Assembly (NCBI RefSeq): GCF_028281565.1 | Contig: NZ_JANQJQ010000003.1 | Span: 1 to 64,000 of the forward strand | Direction: 5' to 3' | DNA: 64,000 nt | Source: Seonamhaeicola sp. | Lineage (GTDB): Bacteria > Bacteroidota > Bacteroidia > Flavobacteriales > Flavobacteriaceae | In this document: positions 9,417 through 18,900 of the stretch, one piece after another | Layout: each line of letters starts with the position of its first letter | Position numbering within the stretch: position 1 is the stretch's first letter | Program-made: the position numbers and the translations under genes | The notes under the pieces: model-generated | Seen by the model: only the letters and a program-made list of their open reading frames with translations | What the model was told of the DNA's origin: nothing | Databases searched by the model: none

Positions 9417-9512
9417 CAATTGTTAGTCTACGGTGATGGACATTTGTTAGCTTATAGAGATGTGCATTTGTTAGCTTGGTATGTTGTACATTTGTTAGCC
9501 TAAGATGTAAAT
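9417..9512 (+). repeat. Four 24-bp iterons upstream of the Fic gene
   Basis: Near-identical units begin at 9417, 9441, 9465 and 9489, an exact 24-base period. Each opens with CAWTTGTTAG; the second to fourth share CATTTGTTAGC and end in variants of ATGTG or ATGTA. They lie in the upstream region of the Fic gene (start 9348, minus strand), so an operator array for that protein's own winged helix is the simplest reading. Confidence 0.75.
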
Positions 9513-9830
9513 ATACTGAAAATAATAGTTTTAAACAAAGATTAATTCACGTTGTTTCAACCTATCTCACCTCAATAATTGTATGTTTTTTCAATTTGTT
9601 TTTCAGATTTTTATGTTTTCGTACGCTACATATATTTTTGCGTTATTTCCAAGGTCAACTACTTTATCGCAATTGGCTCTGAGCTTCTTTGTATAACCAG
9701 CTTGCATAAATTGAGATGTTATCTAATTAAAATAATAAATATTAACTTTGAAGAACTGGGCTATTGCTTTTCATAGGATAAGTGGTTGTGGATAGTTTAT
9801 TAACCTTTTGAACAATCTTTAATTAATTTT
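9513..9830. other. AT-rich gap before the methyltransferase
   Basis: About 320 bases without a credible gene. Short open frames exist on the plus strand, but they are overlapping low-complexity Phe/Leu-rich reads. No inverted repeat or RNA gene was seen. Confidence 0.4.
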
Positions 9831-10766
9831 ATGTTTCGATACAAAAACTGTCCTAAAGGAATTCAAGGCGATATACAATTAGAAACTATTCTAACTCCGT
9901 TATTATTTCCCCGGACAAAACCTGGTAAAGGAGAACTTTGGGTGGGTTCTCCAATTGATACACAACCGAAGTTGAAGATTCTTGATGTTGGTTGCGGTTG
10001 GGGAAGACTATTAGCAGGCTTAATGTCCTTTCCACCTCACTTGACGAAAAATATAGAGTACTTTGGCGTTGAATCTTCTGTTTCTGAAAAGGAATTTTCT
10101 TTGAAAAGAATTGCGGACCTCGAAAGGGTTTTTCCTGGAAACAAAAAATTTTCAGATGTCATATCGAAAATAGATTTTGGTATATGGGATGATTTCAAGG
10201 ACCTAAAGAGTGAGTTTGATTATGTTTATTTAGTTAATGTGCTTCACCATCTACCGCCGACAATGATTCCAACGATATTTAAGAATATTAATAGATTGGT
10301 CAAAGGTGGTGGATACTTGATTATACATGATTTTTATTTTCATAATCCTAGTGATAAATACGATTTGTCAAAGTATTGTCCAAATTCTATTTTTTTTGGA
10401 CCTAATCACCTCTCATCTTTTTTTACAATGGCTTCTTCACAAACAGGGATATATAGGACGATGCGGAGAAAAACCGAAAAAGGAATCTACGACTTGTTTA
10501 CTTTTATTTTGCATTTTGAAAACGAATTGGCAGAGCCATTGTCTGTAAATGATGATTTTTTTAGTCATGAATATATGCCTGTAGGTATAGATGCGAGTTT
10601 GGATGATATAATTAGTCGATGCAGTTCTTTATTAAAAAATGAATGGTTTTTGAATTATGTAGGTTATCTAAAAGAAAGTAAGGTTCAATTGAACAAAAAT
10701 TGGCATTTATTGTATAAAACGGAGCAATCAAGGTCAGTTTCAAAATGGATTAATTCAATTTATTAA
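9831..10766 (+). CDS. Class I SAM-dependent methyltransferase
   Basis: SAM-binding motif I is ILDVGCGWGRLL (Asp52-Val-Gly-Cys-Gly). It is followed by YFGVESSVSEKE as the acidic strand-2 region and FDYVYLVNVLHHLPP as the motif II/III region, a standard Rossmann methyltransferase layout with a C-terminal extension (residues 190-311) of unknown role. The substrate cannot be told from the sequence. The N-terminus FRYKNCPKGIQGDIQ has two potential metal or substrate residues (Cys7, Lys9). It stands alone, 480 bases before the FtsZ-like gene, and is AT-rich like the neighbouring accessory genes. Confidence 0.8.
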   Translation: MFRYKNCPKGIQGDIQLETILTPLLFPRTKPGKGELWVGSPIDTQPKLKILDVGCGWGRLLAGLMSFPPHLTKNIEYFGVESSVSEKEFSLKRIADLERVFPGNKKFSDVISKIDFGIWDDFKDLKSEFDYVYLVNVLHHLPPTMIPTIFKNINRLVKGGGYLIIHDFYFHNPSDKYDLSKYCPNSIFFGPNHLSSFFTMASSQTGIYRTMRRKTEKGIYDLFTFILHFENELAEPLSVNDDFFSHEYMPVGIDASLDDIISRCSSLLKNEWFLNYVGYLKESKVQLNKNWHLLYKTEQSRSVSKWINSIY

Positions 10767-11252
10767 ATGAGGTTCGTTAATCATAAAATTAAGCACAACT
10801 GTTATTTAAACACCTTTGTATTTATACCTACGATATTTAGTATACTAAAAATATAGAACATTCCAAATATGCCAACAGGGTTTTTAAAAGAATTAGGGTG
10901 TCGGAATTAACTTAGGTTTTAGGCTATTATTCAAAAAGACAAAACCTTAAATGTTCAGGTAAAATTGGTTAATCGAATCCATTGTTTACTTTATAATAAA
11001 ACCTATAAATAGGTTTTATGAATATATAATTCTTAGTGTTCAGGGTATAGAATACACTGTTCTCTGCAAATTTACTTGTAACCAGATAGTGTATGGGGAT
11101 TTTGGATATGCTGTTTGAATTACATAGTTTCGAATCTTCACCATTCTGGTGAGAAGTAATTGTTTGAATGAATTTTGTTACATCTTAATTGTTATATTTA
11201 CAAGGTATACGAAAAAACACAATAGAATAATCCTGTATATCTCAAGGCTAAA
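10767..11252. other. Intergenic region before the FtsZ-like gene
   Basis: About 480 AT-rich bases with no convincing open frame. TTTTG at 11173 and TATATTTA at 11193-11200 resemble a flavobacterial promoter for the downstream gene, but the spacing is short and this is weak. Confidence 0.35.
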
Positions 11253-13043
11253 ATGGAGGATGCCGAATCTACTAACATATCGTTCAATACGCCAGAAAGC
11301 ACATTAAGCCCAATTAAAGTTATTGGAGTGGGAGGAGGTGGAGGTAAAGCCGTTGCCCTAATGTATCAATATGGTATTGCAAAGGGGGTTGGTTATTATG
11401 TGGTCAATACAGATGTTGAGGCCTTGCAAAATAGTCCTGTGCCCAATAAACTTCAAATTGGCAAAGATAAAACACAGGGATTGGGAGCCGGAGCCGACCC
11501 AAATGTTGGAGAGCAGGCCGCAAGGGAAAGTAAGCAGGCCCTAAACAATATTTTAGGTACCCAAACAAAGGTGGTCATTATAATTGCTGCTATGGGTGGG
11601 GGAACAGGTACCGGAGCAGCTCCATATGTAGCACACTTGGCTAGGGAAAAGAAAATTTTAACCATTGGTATTATTACTATCCCTTTTCAATTTGAGGGAA
11701 GGAGACGGTTGGAACAATTCGAAAAGGGAAAAATGAAACTTTATCAAATTCTTGATTCTCTTTTGATAATTAATAATAACAGACTTCGAGAGGTTTTTGG
11801 AAACTTAGGGTTTGCAGCCGGTTTTTCAAGGTCAAATGAAATATTGTCCATTGCTTTTCACGATATAATTGGTGCACTTTGCCAATATGATGCAGCAAAT
11901 CTGGAGCTGAGTAGGGCAAAGAAGTTTTTTGGAAACAAAGGAAGGGCCATCATGGGAATGGCATCGGCCTCGGGGGAGAATAGTGGCAAGAAGGCGATAT
12001 CTGATGCGCTCAAATCTCCTTTTTTGGATGAGAATTCCATTTACGGGGCGAAAAATGTATTCTTACATATTATTTATGGCACGCAAGAACCAGGTTTAGA
12101 TGAAATTGTTGAGATAAACAATGCAGTTACTAAAGCCTCCAGTGAGCAAACAGAAATCGTTATGTCCCTTACTCAGGATGAGCAGCTGGAGGATGGTATA
12201 GCGATCACCCTAATAGCTAACGGATTTTTTGATGATGATTTGGAATTGAAAACTGAGACTGCAAAAAAACATTTGGAATCACGTGCGGATATTGGGCAAA
12301 ATCTTGTTAGGGAGCTTGTAAATAATAAAAAACAGAACCAATTCTTCAAAAAGGAGGTGCTGTTAATTACACTTATGATTTTTTTTATTTTGGGTTATTT
12401 GTTTGTCCTGAATGGATATAACAATATCATTGCTTTTAGTAGTTTTATGGTTACCATGGGGCTGCTATCCCTAAAATTGTATTATGTTTTTTTACAAAGA
12501 CAAAAGGAGTATGATAAGCTGATAAAGGAGGTAGGTGCGGGCTTTAAAAAGATTCAGCACGGTTCTGAAAAACGTGAAAATAATGAGAGCCTGGAAAGTG
12601 CGATTCAATTATCATTTGATCTACCACAAACCAGAAAATTTGAAGAAAGTGATTCCAGTGAGTTCGATTACGATATTTTTCGGAACATTGAAGGTATTTC
12701 TGTAAATGATTACACTGAATTGGTCACGTTTACGGAATTTAGTGGGGACATTGATGCAAAATATGTATTTGATTATTCAATTAAGGCTGGAACCGCAAAA
12801 GTGGCTGAGGAAGAAATGGGGCCAGTAAATTTACCAATTTCAGAGCTTCTCAAAGAACGCGCCGAAGAGCGTAGGCTAAAGATGAAGTATTTTAATTATA
12901 TGTTCAGCAAGTCAACGTCGGACGATGTAGAAAAAATATCGCCATTTGAAAGGCAGCCTAGAAAAATTGAAGAGACCCACGATGAACAGGAAGAGGATGA
13001 TATACTGTTAAAGGGCGATAAAAGTAAAAAGGAAAAAAAATAA
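11253..13043 (+). CDS. Membrane-anchored FtsZ-like GTPase paralogue
   Basis: Residues 20-350 are a tubulin/FtsZ-fold GTPase: glycine loop IGVGGGGGKAV, signature AMGGGTGTGAAP (Gly115-Gly121) and LLIINNNRLREVFGNLGFAAGFSRSNEIL, as in flavobacterial FtsZ. The T7 synergy loop that supplies catalytic acids in FtsZ (typically NxDxxD; NIDLRD in flavobacterial FtsZ as I recall it) reads NLELSR here (Asn216 to Arg221), so GTP hydrolysis on polymerisation is probably altered. After the GTPase come two hydrophobic segments (about 368-388 and 393-413), then a charged cytoplasmic tail to residue 596. Normal FtsZ has no membrane segment. The next small membrane gene follows within 40 bases. It is probably not the housekeeping division gene. 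Confidence 0.85.
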   Translation: MEDAESTNISFNTPESTLSPIKVIGVGGGGGKAVALMYQYGIAKGVGYYVVNTDVEALQNSPVPNKLQIGKDKTQGLGAGADPNVGEQAARESKQALNNILGTQTKVVIIIAAMGGGTGTGAAPYVAHLAREKKILTIGIITIPFQFEGRRRLEQFEKGKMKLYQILDSLLIINNNRLREVFGNLGFAAGFSRSNEILSIAFHDIIGALCQYDAANLELSRAKKFFGNKGRAIMGMASASGENSGKKAISDALKSPFLDENSIYGAKNVFLHIIYGTQEPGLDEIVEINNAVTKASSEQTEIVMSLTQDEQLEDGIAITLIANGFFDDDLELKTETAKKHLESRADIGQNLVRELVNNKKQNQFFKKEVLLITLMIFFILGYLFVLNGYNNIIAFSSFMVTMGLLSLKLYYVFLQRQKEYDKLIKEVGAGFKKIQHGSEKRENNESLESAIQLSFDLPQTRKFEESDSSEFDYDIFRNIEGISVNDYTELVTFTEFSGDIDAKYVFDYSIKAGTAKVAEEEMGPVNLPISELLKERAEERRLKMKYFNYMFSKSTSDDVEKISPFERQPRKIEETHDEQEEDDILLKGDKSKKEKK

Positions 13044-13078
13044 TCCCTATATCATAATTAAACCATTAAAAGAAAGAA

Positions 13079-13420
13079 TTGAATATTGTAGGTAGATTTA
13101 TAGCTTGGTTAAAAAGAGTTTCGTTTTATAGAACCAAAGTAGTTTTGTTTACAGCATTAATGACAGGAATAATGCTGGATACCTATATCGAGGTAGATTT
13201 AGAAAGTTGGTCTTTTAAATATGGAAATAATGCCACCTCTGTTATTGTTCTTTTAGCGCTTATATTAACCTGTATCATCTTTGTTAGCTTCGATTTTTGG
13301 CTAGAAAGGGTCAAAGTTAAGGAGCGTAATAAAAAAGAGATGTGGGAAGCCCTTAAAAGTGCAGAAATCCCCAAATCTGCCAAAAAAGAAATTGTAAGAA
13401 CATTGCTTTCTGAAAAATAG
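13079..13420 (+). CDS. Small two-segment membrane protein downstream of FtsZ-like gene
   Basis: This 113-residue protein has two likely membrane helices (VVLFTALMTGIML and SVIVLLALILTCIIFVSFDF) and a basic C-terminal tail (VKVKERNKKEMWEALKSAE). No family recognised. The reading frame uses TTG at 13079 as the only early start, behind a purine run; the first ATG lies at residue 29 and would remove part of helix one. It is 35 bases downstream of the FtsZ-like gene on the same strand, so a partner in the same membrane complex is plausible. Confidence 0.55.
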   Translation: MNIVGRFIAWLKRVSFYRTKVVLFTALMTGIMLDTYIEVDLESWSFKYGNNATSVIVLLALILTCIIFVSFDFWLERVKVKERNKKEMWEALKSAEIPKSAKKEIVRTLLSEK

Positions 13421-13570
13421 TTGTTTTGTCTATTAGGTCTTTCAAAATACTCACTCCAAAATAGGCCGCCGCATAGAAGTTTTTCCATCAGATTCCTTCT
13501 CGGTTTTATGACTATACTTTTCTGGAAAATTTATTAAGGCAAAGTTAGAGGATATTGTGATAAGAATGGA

Positions 13571-15355
13571 CTATAAACCTTCTGGTTGGTTGAGGGCCTT
13601 TTCTTCAAATGTGTATTTCCCAAGCCTTAAGATGCAAAAGAATACTAATGAAATAGATTCGAATTTATAATCAGAAAATTGTAAAAATGAATGGGCAATA
13701 TTATTCCGTAGATTTTTTCCTTTTGATGTAAAAGTGTATTTAAAAAGTTCAATGTCTTTTTGAGTAAAATATTTCTTCGTGGTGGGATTATCCAATAATT
13801 CTTCTAGCAGCTGTTCTTGAATTTCACCCCTTTTCGATGTAGATGTATTCCCTCCAGATAAAAGAATAAAATCCCTTAAGGCTCCCTCAAATTTTATAGT
13901 CAAAGAATCCATTGCTAATATGAAATTATTGATTTTATTCGTGTTCATTAATACTGAAAGCTCAAACTGTGCGAATAGATTATGGATTCCCGGAGCAAGC
14001 ATTGTTAACCAAGTTGAGTTTTGATCAATTTCATTATCAGTCATCCCGCGTTTGAATTTGGTTCCGTACCACGTGTAAGTTTCTAAATATTCAAATATTT
14101 TGTAATAATTCAATTTACCGGTTAAAATTCCATCTACGAGTACTTTTAGGAAAAGGCTTGAACATTTAACTCCATGTGATATTGCATAATTTTGAATTAT
14201 TTCTTTATCAATTTTGTCCGAATCTTTTAGGTTTTTAAAATTACTATTTATATCAAAAACACTAGTGTTAAATAAATGAGCAACAGATTCCTTTATTGAT
14301 TTTTTGGCATTTTCTTTATTTTCAGTTGGGTCAACAAGTATATCTTCATTCACTGAAAAAAAAGCAAGGATTCCCTCAGAGGGCATATTTAATATGACTT
14401 CAGATTTCATATTTAAATATTCGTTTAGCATTTCGGTTTCCTTATCACCTAGTTGCCATCTAAAATGTCCCAACTTTACAGTTTGTTTTAGCCTATTGTA
14501 TTCTTTTAAATTCTCCTCAGCCTCATCTGTTTTTCCTGCAAGTCTTAGGTATTTGGCTTTAGTTCCTATGGTTGTGAATTTAACAAAGTCAGTATCTTCC
14601 GGATGTTCCTCTAAAATTAGATCTTCATTTTTTGCGAGTAATGCGTATAGATTGTTTAATGGAAGTTCCAGAGAATTATAAAGTCTTATTCCGGTTTCTA
14701 GTTTGTTTTTGTTAAAAAAATAAGAGGTTACATTCTTGTTTTCAGTCCAACTTGGTAAGTCCGCTGCAATTTGATTTAGATCATCCTTTGATAATATGTT
14801 ATTGTCTAATATTGCATTGAGTATATTGGACTTAATCCAAATAGGTAAATCATTGATAAGCGTCAGAGCTGTTTCTTTAGCATTGTCTATTCTTTTTTTC
14901 GATTTTTTTGAAATGTATAGAATAGCTGATAGAATAATTGGGAGCTGATCAGCTTCTTCACCTTTAATATTATTTATGTTTATGATATAATTATCAATGG
15001 CTGTTTCCGCATATTTATTGTGTTTGGTTTCTTGCCATAATAAGTGTGCATATCTTGCTTTTAGCCAAATATTTTTGGTTTCCGCCAGACGAATTTTTAA
15101 ATAATCTAAATCTTTATCTTCAAGGTTAATATTTGCAACTTCGCCTTTTGAATCAATCACTTGGGAATTCGTTACCAAAAGTCCCTTGTTTATATTATAG
15201 TTTAACGCCTTTCGTTCCGTTATTAACTTGTCTTCCCAATCACCTTCAATTCTTTGAGATGGTTTAATCTCTCTCATAATTCTCCAAGTACTTAAAGAAC
15301 TAAGATTTTCAATTGAGTCATAAAATGTTTTTAATTCGATTGGGAATTCAGTCAT
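13571..15355 (-). CDS. HEPN-like protein (DUF4209-like C-terminus)
   Basis: A 594-residue helical protein. The C-terminal part has an R-x4-H HEPN motif, Arg550-NNIA-His555, after a helix (KYFTQKDIELFKYTFTSKGKNL). This matches the usual layout of HEPN ribonucleases and of DUF4209 proteins. The N-terminal 400 residues (KAKYLRLAGKTDEAEENLKEYNRLKQ) look like a helical repeat, TPR-like. HEPN proteins in such islands often act as RNA-cleaving toxins, so a defence role is likely but inferred. It is the last gene of the minus-strand defence run. GTG and TTG alternatives are not needed; ATG 15355 gives a good start. Confidence 0.55.
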   Translation of the reverse strand: MTEFPIELKTFYDSIENLSSLSTWRIMREIKPSQRIEGDWEDKLITERKALNYNINKGLLVTNSQVIDSKGEVANINLEDKDLDYLKIRLAETKNIWLKARYAHLLWQETKHNKYAETAIDNYIININNIKGEEADQLPIILSAILYISKKSKKRIDNAKETALTLINDLPIWIKSNILNAILDNNILSKDDLNQIAADLPSWTENKNVTSYFFNKNKLETGIRLYNSLELPLNNLYALLAKNEDLILEEHPEDTDFVKFTTIGTKAKYLRLAGKTDEAEENLKEYNRLKQTVKLGHFRWQLGDKETEMLNEYLNMKSEVILNMPSEGILAFFSVNEDILVDPTENKENAKKSIKESVAHLFNTSVFDINSNFKNLKDSDKIDKEIIQNYAISHGVKCSSLFLKVLVDGILTGKLNYYKIFEYLETYTWYGTKFKRGMTDNEIDQNSTWLTMLAPGIHNLFAQFELSVLMNTNKINNFILAMDSLTIKFEGALRDFILLSGGNTSTSKRGEIQEQLLEELLDNPTTKKYFTQKDIELFKYTFTSKGKNLRNNIAHSFLQFSDYKFESISLVFFCILRLGKYTFEEKALNQPEGL

Positions 15356-15439
15356 AAAAGTTGCTCAAATTTGAAGATGTTTTTTAATTTGGATTGATGT
15401 ACTTTTTATATACTAGTTAAGGATTCAAATTCTACATGA

Positions 15440-15811
15440 TTAATTAGGGTTTATCCAAGAGTTTAAGGAGAACGAAGGTTGGATAAGTTGAGTGTTCTTT
15501 CCTTCTTTGTACGCTATAATAACATCTGAAATACTTGCATTGTCTAACCAAACTAATTGTGGATATGATTCTTTTTTTAATTTGGTTTCAAGTATTAATT
15601 TCATTCCGTAACTTATGACATCAAGACCGATAGTGTAACAACCATTAGCCTCGGGTTGGTGTTTAAAATTAAAACCTTTTTCCATCATTGCCTGATGTAA
15701 ATTCTCCGCTTTTTGTTTGTCCTTTCCGTATAAAATTATTGCTTTCCGACCTTGTTGCTCTATAAATGCAATGTCATTAAATTCTATGTCTTTTATGTTC
15801 TTAGCAGTCAT
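15440..15811 (-). CDS. Hypothetical protein, 123 residues
   Basis: Not recognised. It is soluble, mixed alpha/beta, without signal peptide or membrane segment. It has a central YGKDKQKAENLHQAMMEKGFNF helix and an acidic NASISDVIIAYKEGK segment. It lies between the helicase fusion and the HEPN-like gene in the same orientation (118 bases after the former), so it may be an accessory subunit or a small regulator. The Ile/Leu/Phe-rich alternating pattern could be a small sensor fold, but that is speculation. Confidence 0.5.
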   Translation of the reverse strand: MTAKNIKDIEFNDIAFIEQQGRKAIILYGKDKQKAENLHQAMMEKGFNFKHQPEANGCYTIGLDVISYGMKLILETKLKKESYPQLVWLDNASISDVIIAYKEGKNTQLIQPSFSLNSWINPN

Positions 15812-15929
15812 TATCGCTTAGTTTGAATTAGCTTTATAGTATAAATAAAACAATTGTATTTGTTTCTGTTATATGTAAATATAAAAGTAGATAATATGGA
15901 GGAATTATTTGCAGAACCTGATTAGATGT

Positions 15930-18900
15930 TTAATCCTTTTTCCTAAACCTCAATCTAGGTAAAACAATTTTGTATTCCCTATCCTCATCTTTGTTATACC
16001 AGTAGACAATATATTGTACTTTGGCCTCTTCGATGGCATATCCTTTGTTTAGCATTGGGTTATACTGTTCCTCAACAAATTTCCTAGAAAATAGCAGTAG
16101 ATTACCTTGGTTGTTTTTACACAATCCAGGTGCTTCATTATCCGCAAATTTCATAATATCCTTTTCTAACATATCACCAGTTCTTATAGTCCTTAAAATC
16201 GATTTTGATCCAGGATATTTTAGGGAACTTAAATTAATGTCTTTGTGGCTTAATATCATCTCGTACACCAAAGGTTCTTTTAATTCCCTGTGGAATAAAC
16301 TTCTATGAATATATTCTGTATTAATTTGATCATAAAAATTCACATTGGAATGAATGTGCAAGGTCTTTTTTGCTCTTGAACTTGCCACATATAGCAATCG
16401 CCTTGATTCATCAGAAGAATAGTCATAATCTTCCACCAGCATATACACATGGTCAAATTCCTTGCCTTTAGCCTTGTGCATGGTGGAAACAACAACGACT
16501 TCCGAGTCAGGTTTAATGACATCTTCCATATTGATTTCACGGCAATATTCCCTCCAGTCAACCAAAAGTTTTTTATCCAGGAATACATGATCAAATTTAT
16601 TAATCAACCCAATACATGTTTCGTAATGCTCATTGCCTCGATATGTTTCCCTAAACCAATCAACCGTTAATTCCCAAGTTGTCTCTAATATGATTCCGGT
16701 ATTTCCTGCTTCTTTTTTTAGCCGTTGATCAAAGGTTCTTATTTCATATAAATCAGAAACTCGAAACCCTTCAAACCCCGCCATTAATCTAACCTTGAAC
16801 CCCAAGTCTTTAAGTAAAAAACTAACAAGAAGCGCTTGCATATTTGTTCTTGTCAAAACAGCTTTACTGCCAGACAAACCAATTGTATGCAAATAATCAA
16901 CTATAGGTTGTTCCAGGTGCTTTCCATTATATTTTATTATGGAGACACTTCCTTGACCTCTTGTATTGCTAGCAACCAATCGTTGCCTTTTTAATCTATT
17001 TCTAAGGTAAATTAAGGTGTGATTATTAAAATCTACTATTTCAGAATAGCTTCTATAATTCTTTGGTAGCGTGTACAAGGTGGCAGCATAGTCATTCTTG
17101 AACTTGCTCATAAATGCATTAGAAGAGCCTCTAAAACTGTAAATGTTCTGATCATCATCTCCAACAGCTATGACTCTAGGACTTTCAGCTTTTTTAATAA
17201 TTAATTCTATTAACTCCCATTCTTCTTTATTGATATCCTGAAATTCATCAAACATCAATATACTCTTGTTTTCAATGGAAGTAATATCTATTTCTTCCTC
17301 TGTAATGGCCTTTATACAAGCCCTGATTACGTTCTGCGACTTCTGTAGGTCACCTAATTGTCCAAGTAGCTGAAAACAAAAACCATGAAACGTCGTTATC
17401 TTTATAAGACCCGAATATTCAGGAACCAAGTTCCTTATACGCTGCTTGAATTCTAAGGCGGCAGCTTTAGAAAAGGTAAGCATCATAAATTGTTCAGGTT
17501 TTATATCCTCAATAAGTAGCAAGCTAGCTATTTTGTGAACCAATACCTTTGTTTTTCCACTACCAGGGCCTGCATAAACTAAAATTCTATTAGAATCATT
17601 ATCTTCCATGACCTTCATTTGGTCTTGGTCTAAATTCCCAATGATTTCCTTGAACCGATTAGGTGTAATCGCCCTTTGGATATCTCTTTTTTTACGTGGA
17701 AAGTAACGGGCCAAAAACTCTTGATATTCTAAGGTGAAATAATCGTTCACGTAGGATAAAGCAGATTCATAATTTTGCACACATTTCTTGGCATATTCGC
17801 CTACTATATGAATCTGTTCTGTTCGATGAAGATAAAAATCATTCATCTTGCGATAGTGGTCGGTGGTGAAAACACGTTTGGTTTTGTCGACATCCGAAAT
17901 ATTCAATTTATTATAAGACACCATGAAGCCTCCTTCTAATTTAATGGCTTTTATGTCGTTTAGGTATAACAAACATCGTTCATACTTCTTAGTGTTTTCC
18001 TCCACTAAGTTCCCCATAAACTGGTTGGATGCTTTCAGCTCAAGTAATGAAAATGAAACCGGAACTTCATCCTTTCTCCCTTTATGATCTTTGTTGTTAG
18101 ATGCGAGTTGTTCAAGATATCTAAAAGTTGACAATGTTAAATCATGGCGCCATTTTATATCGTCATTAAGAGTATCACGGTTTATAATTTCAATATCATA
18201 TATATCTCGTTCTTTATCTTTTCTACTTTTCTTTATAAACCTTCTTTTATCCCAATAAGTTAAAAGGAGTCTGATGTGCTCAACACCTGATTCAACTACG
18301 CCATTATCCAGTAATCTCTGATTGAGCTCTCTTAATGGGATGGTGGTTTTTCTTGATTTTAGTAATTCCAACAGTCCTTTTTCAACCTTCAAAAAGGCCT
18401 CCATAATTTTTTTCGACCCATTTTTGGACTGTACTAAACTTAAAAATGCTGTAAGATCCTTTGCATCACCCAAAATGGACAGGTCTCTTAGCATTCTAAT
18501 GACATCTTGAATTCTTTTAGCACTAAGTTGTGTAATGTCCGCTAAGTAATCAACCCTTGTTTCATCATCCGTAATTATTCGCTTCAATACAATGGCACAA
18601 TCCTTTTTGTCCTCATCGCTTATCTTGTTGCTTTTTCGAAGTATTTCCTGTCCGCTGCCAAAATTCTTAACCAATAAACTATCAGCAAAAACCCTTGGCG
18701 TATTCAAAGACCTCACTAAAAAGCCCTGGTCTTCAAGTGCAGAAATAGCTGTTTTGACTTTAGTTTCCAAATCCAACATCTCGGCATCCCATCCTGATTT
18801 TTTGGCAATCTCCAGTGCTGACTGGCTAATCCTATCCCTATATTTGGATTGACTCTTTATCGCCCTCCAAACATCTTTTATTTCCTTATGATTTAGTTTT

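Noticed and set aside
9476-9776. Overlapping plus-strand open frames of about 65 codons upstream of the methyltransferase
   Set aside because: They are Phe/Leu/Cys-rich, overlap each other in different frames and start inside the iteron array; probably chance frames in AT-rich DNA.
14041-14060. TCATCCCG as another tRNA-Pro end
   Set aside because: Only eight bases match, and it lies inside the HEPN-like coding sequence.
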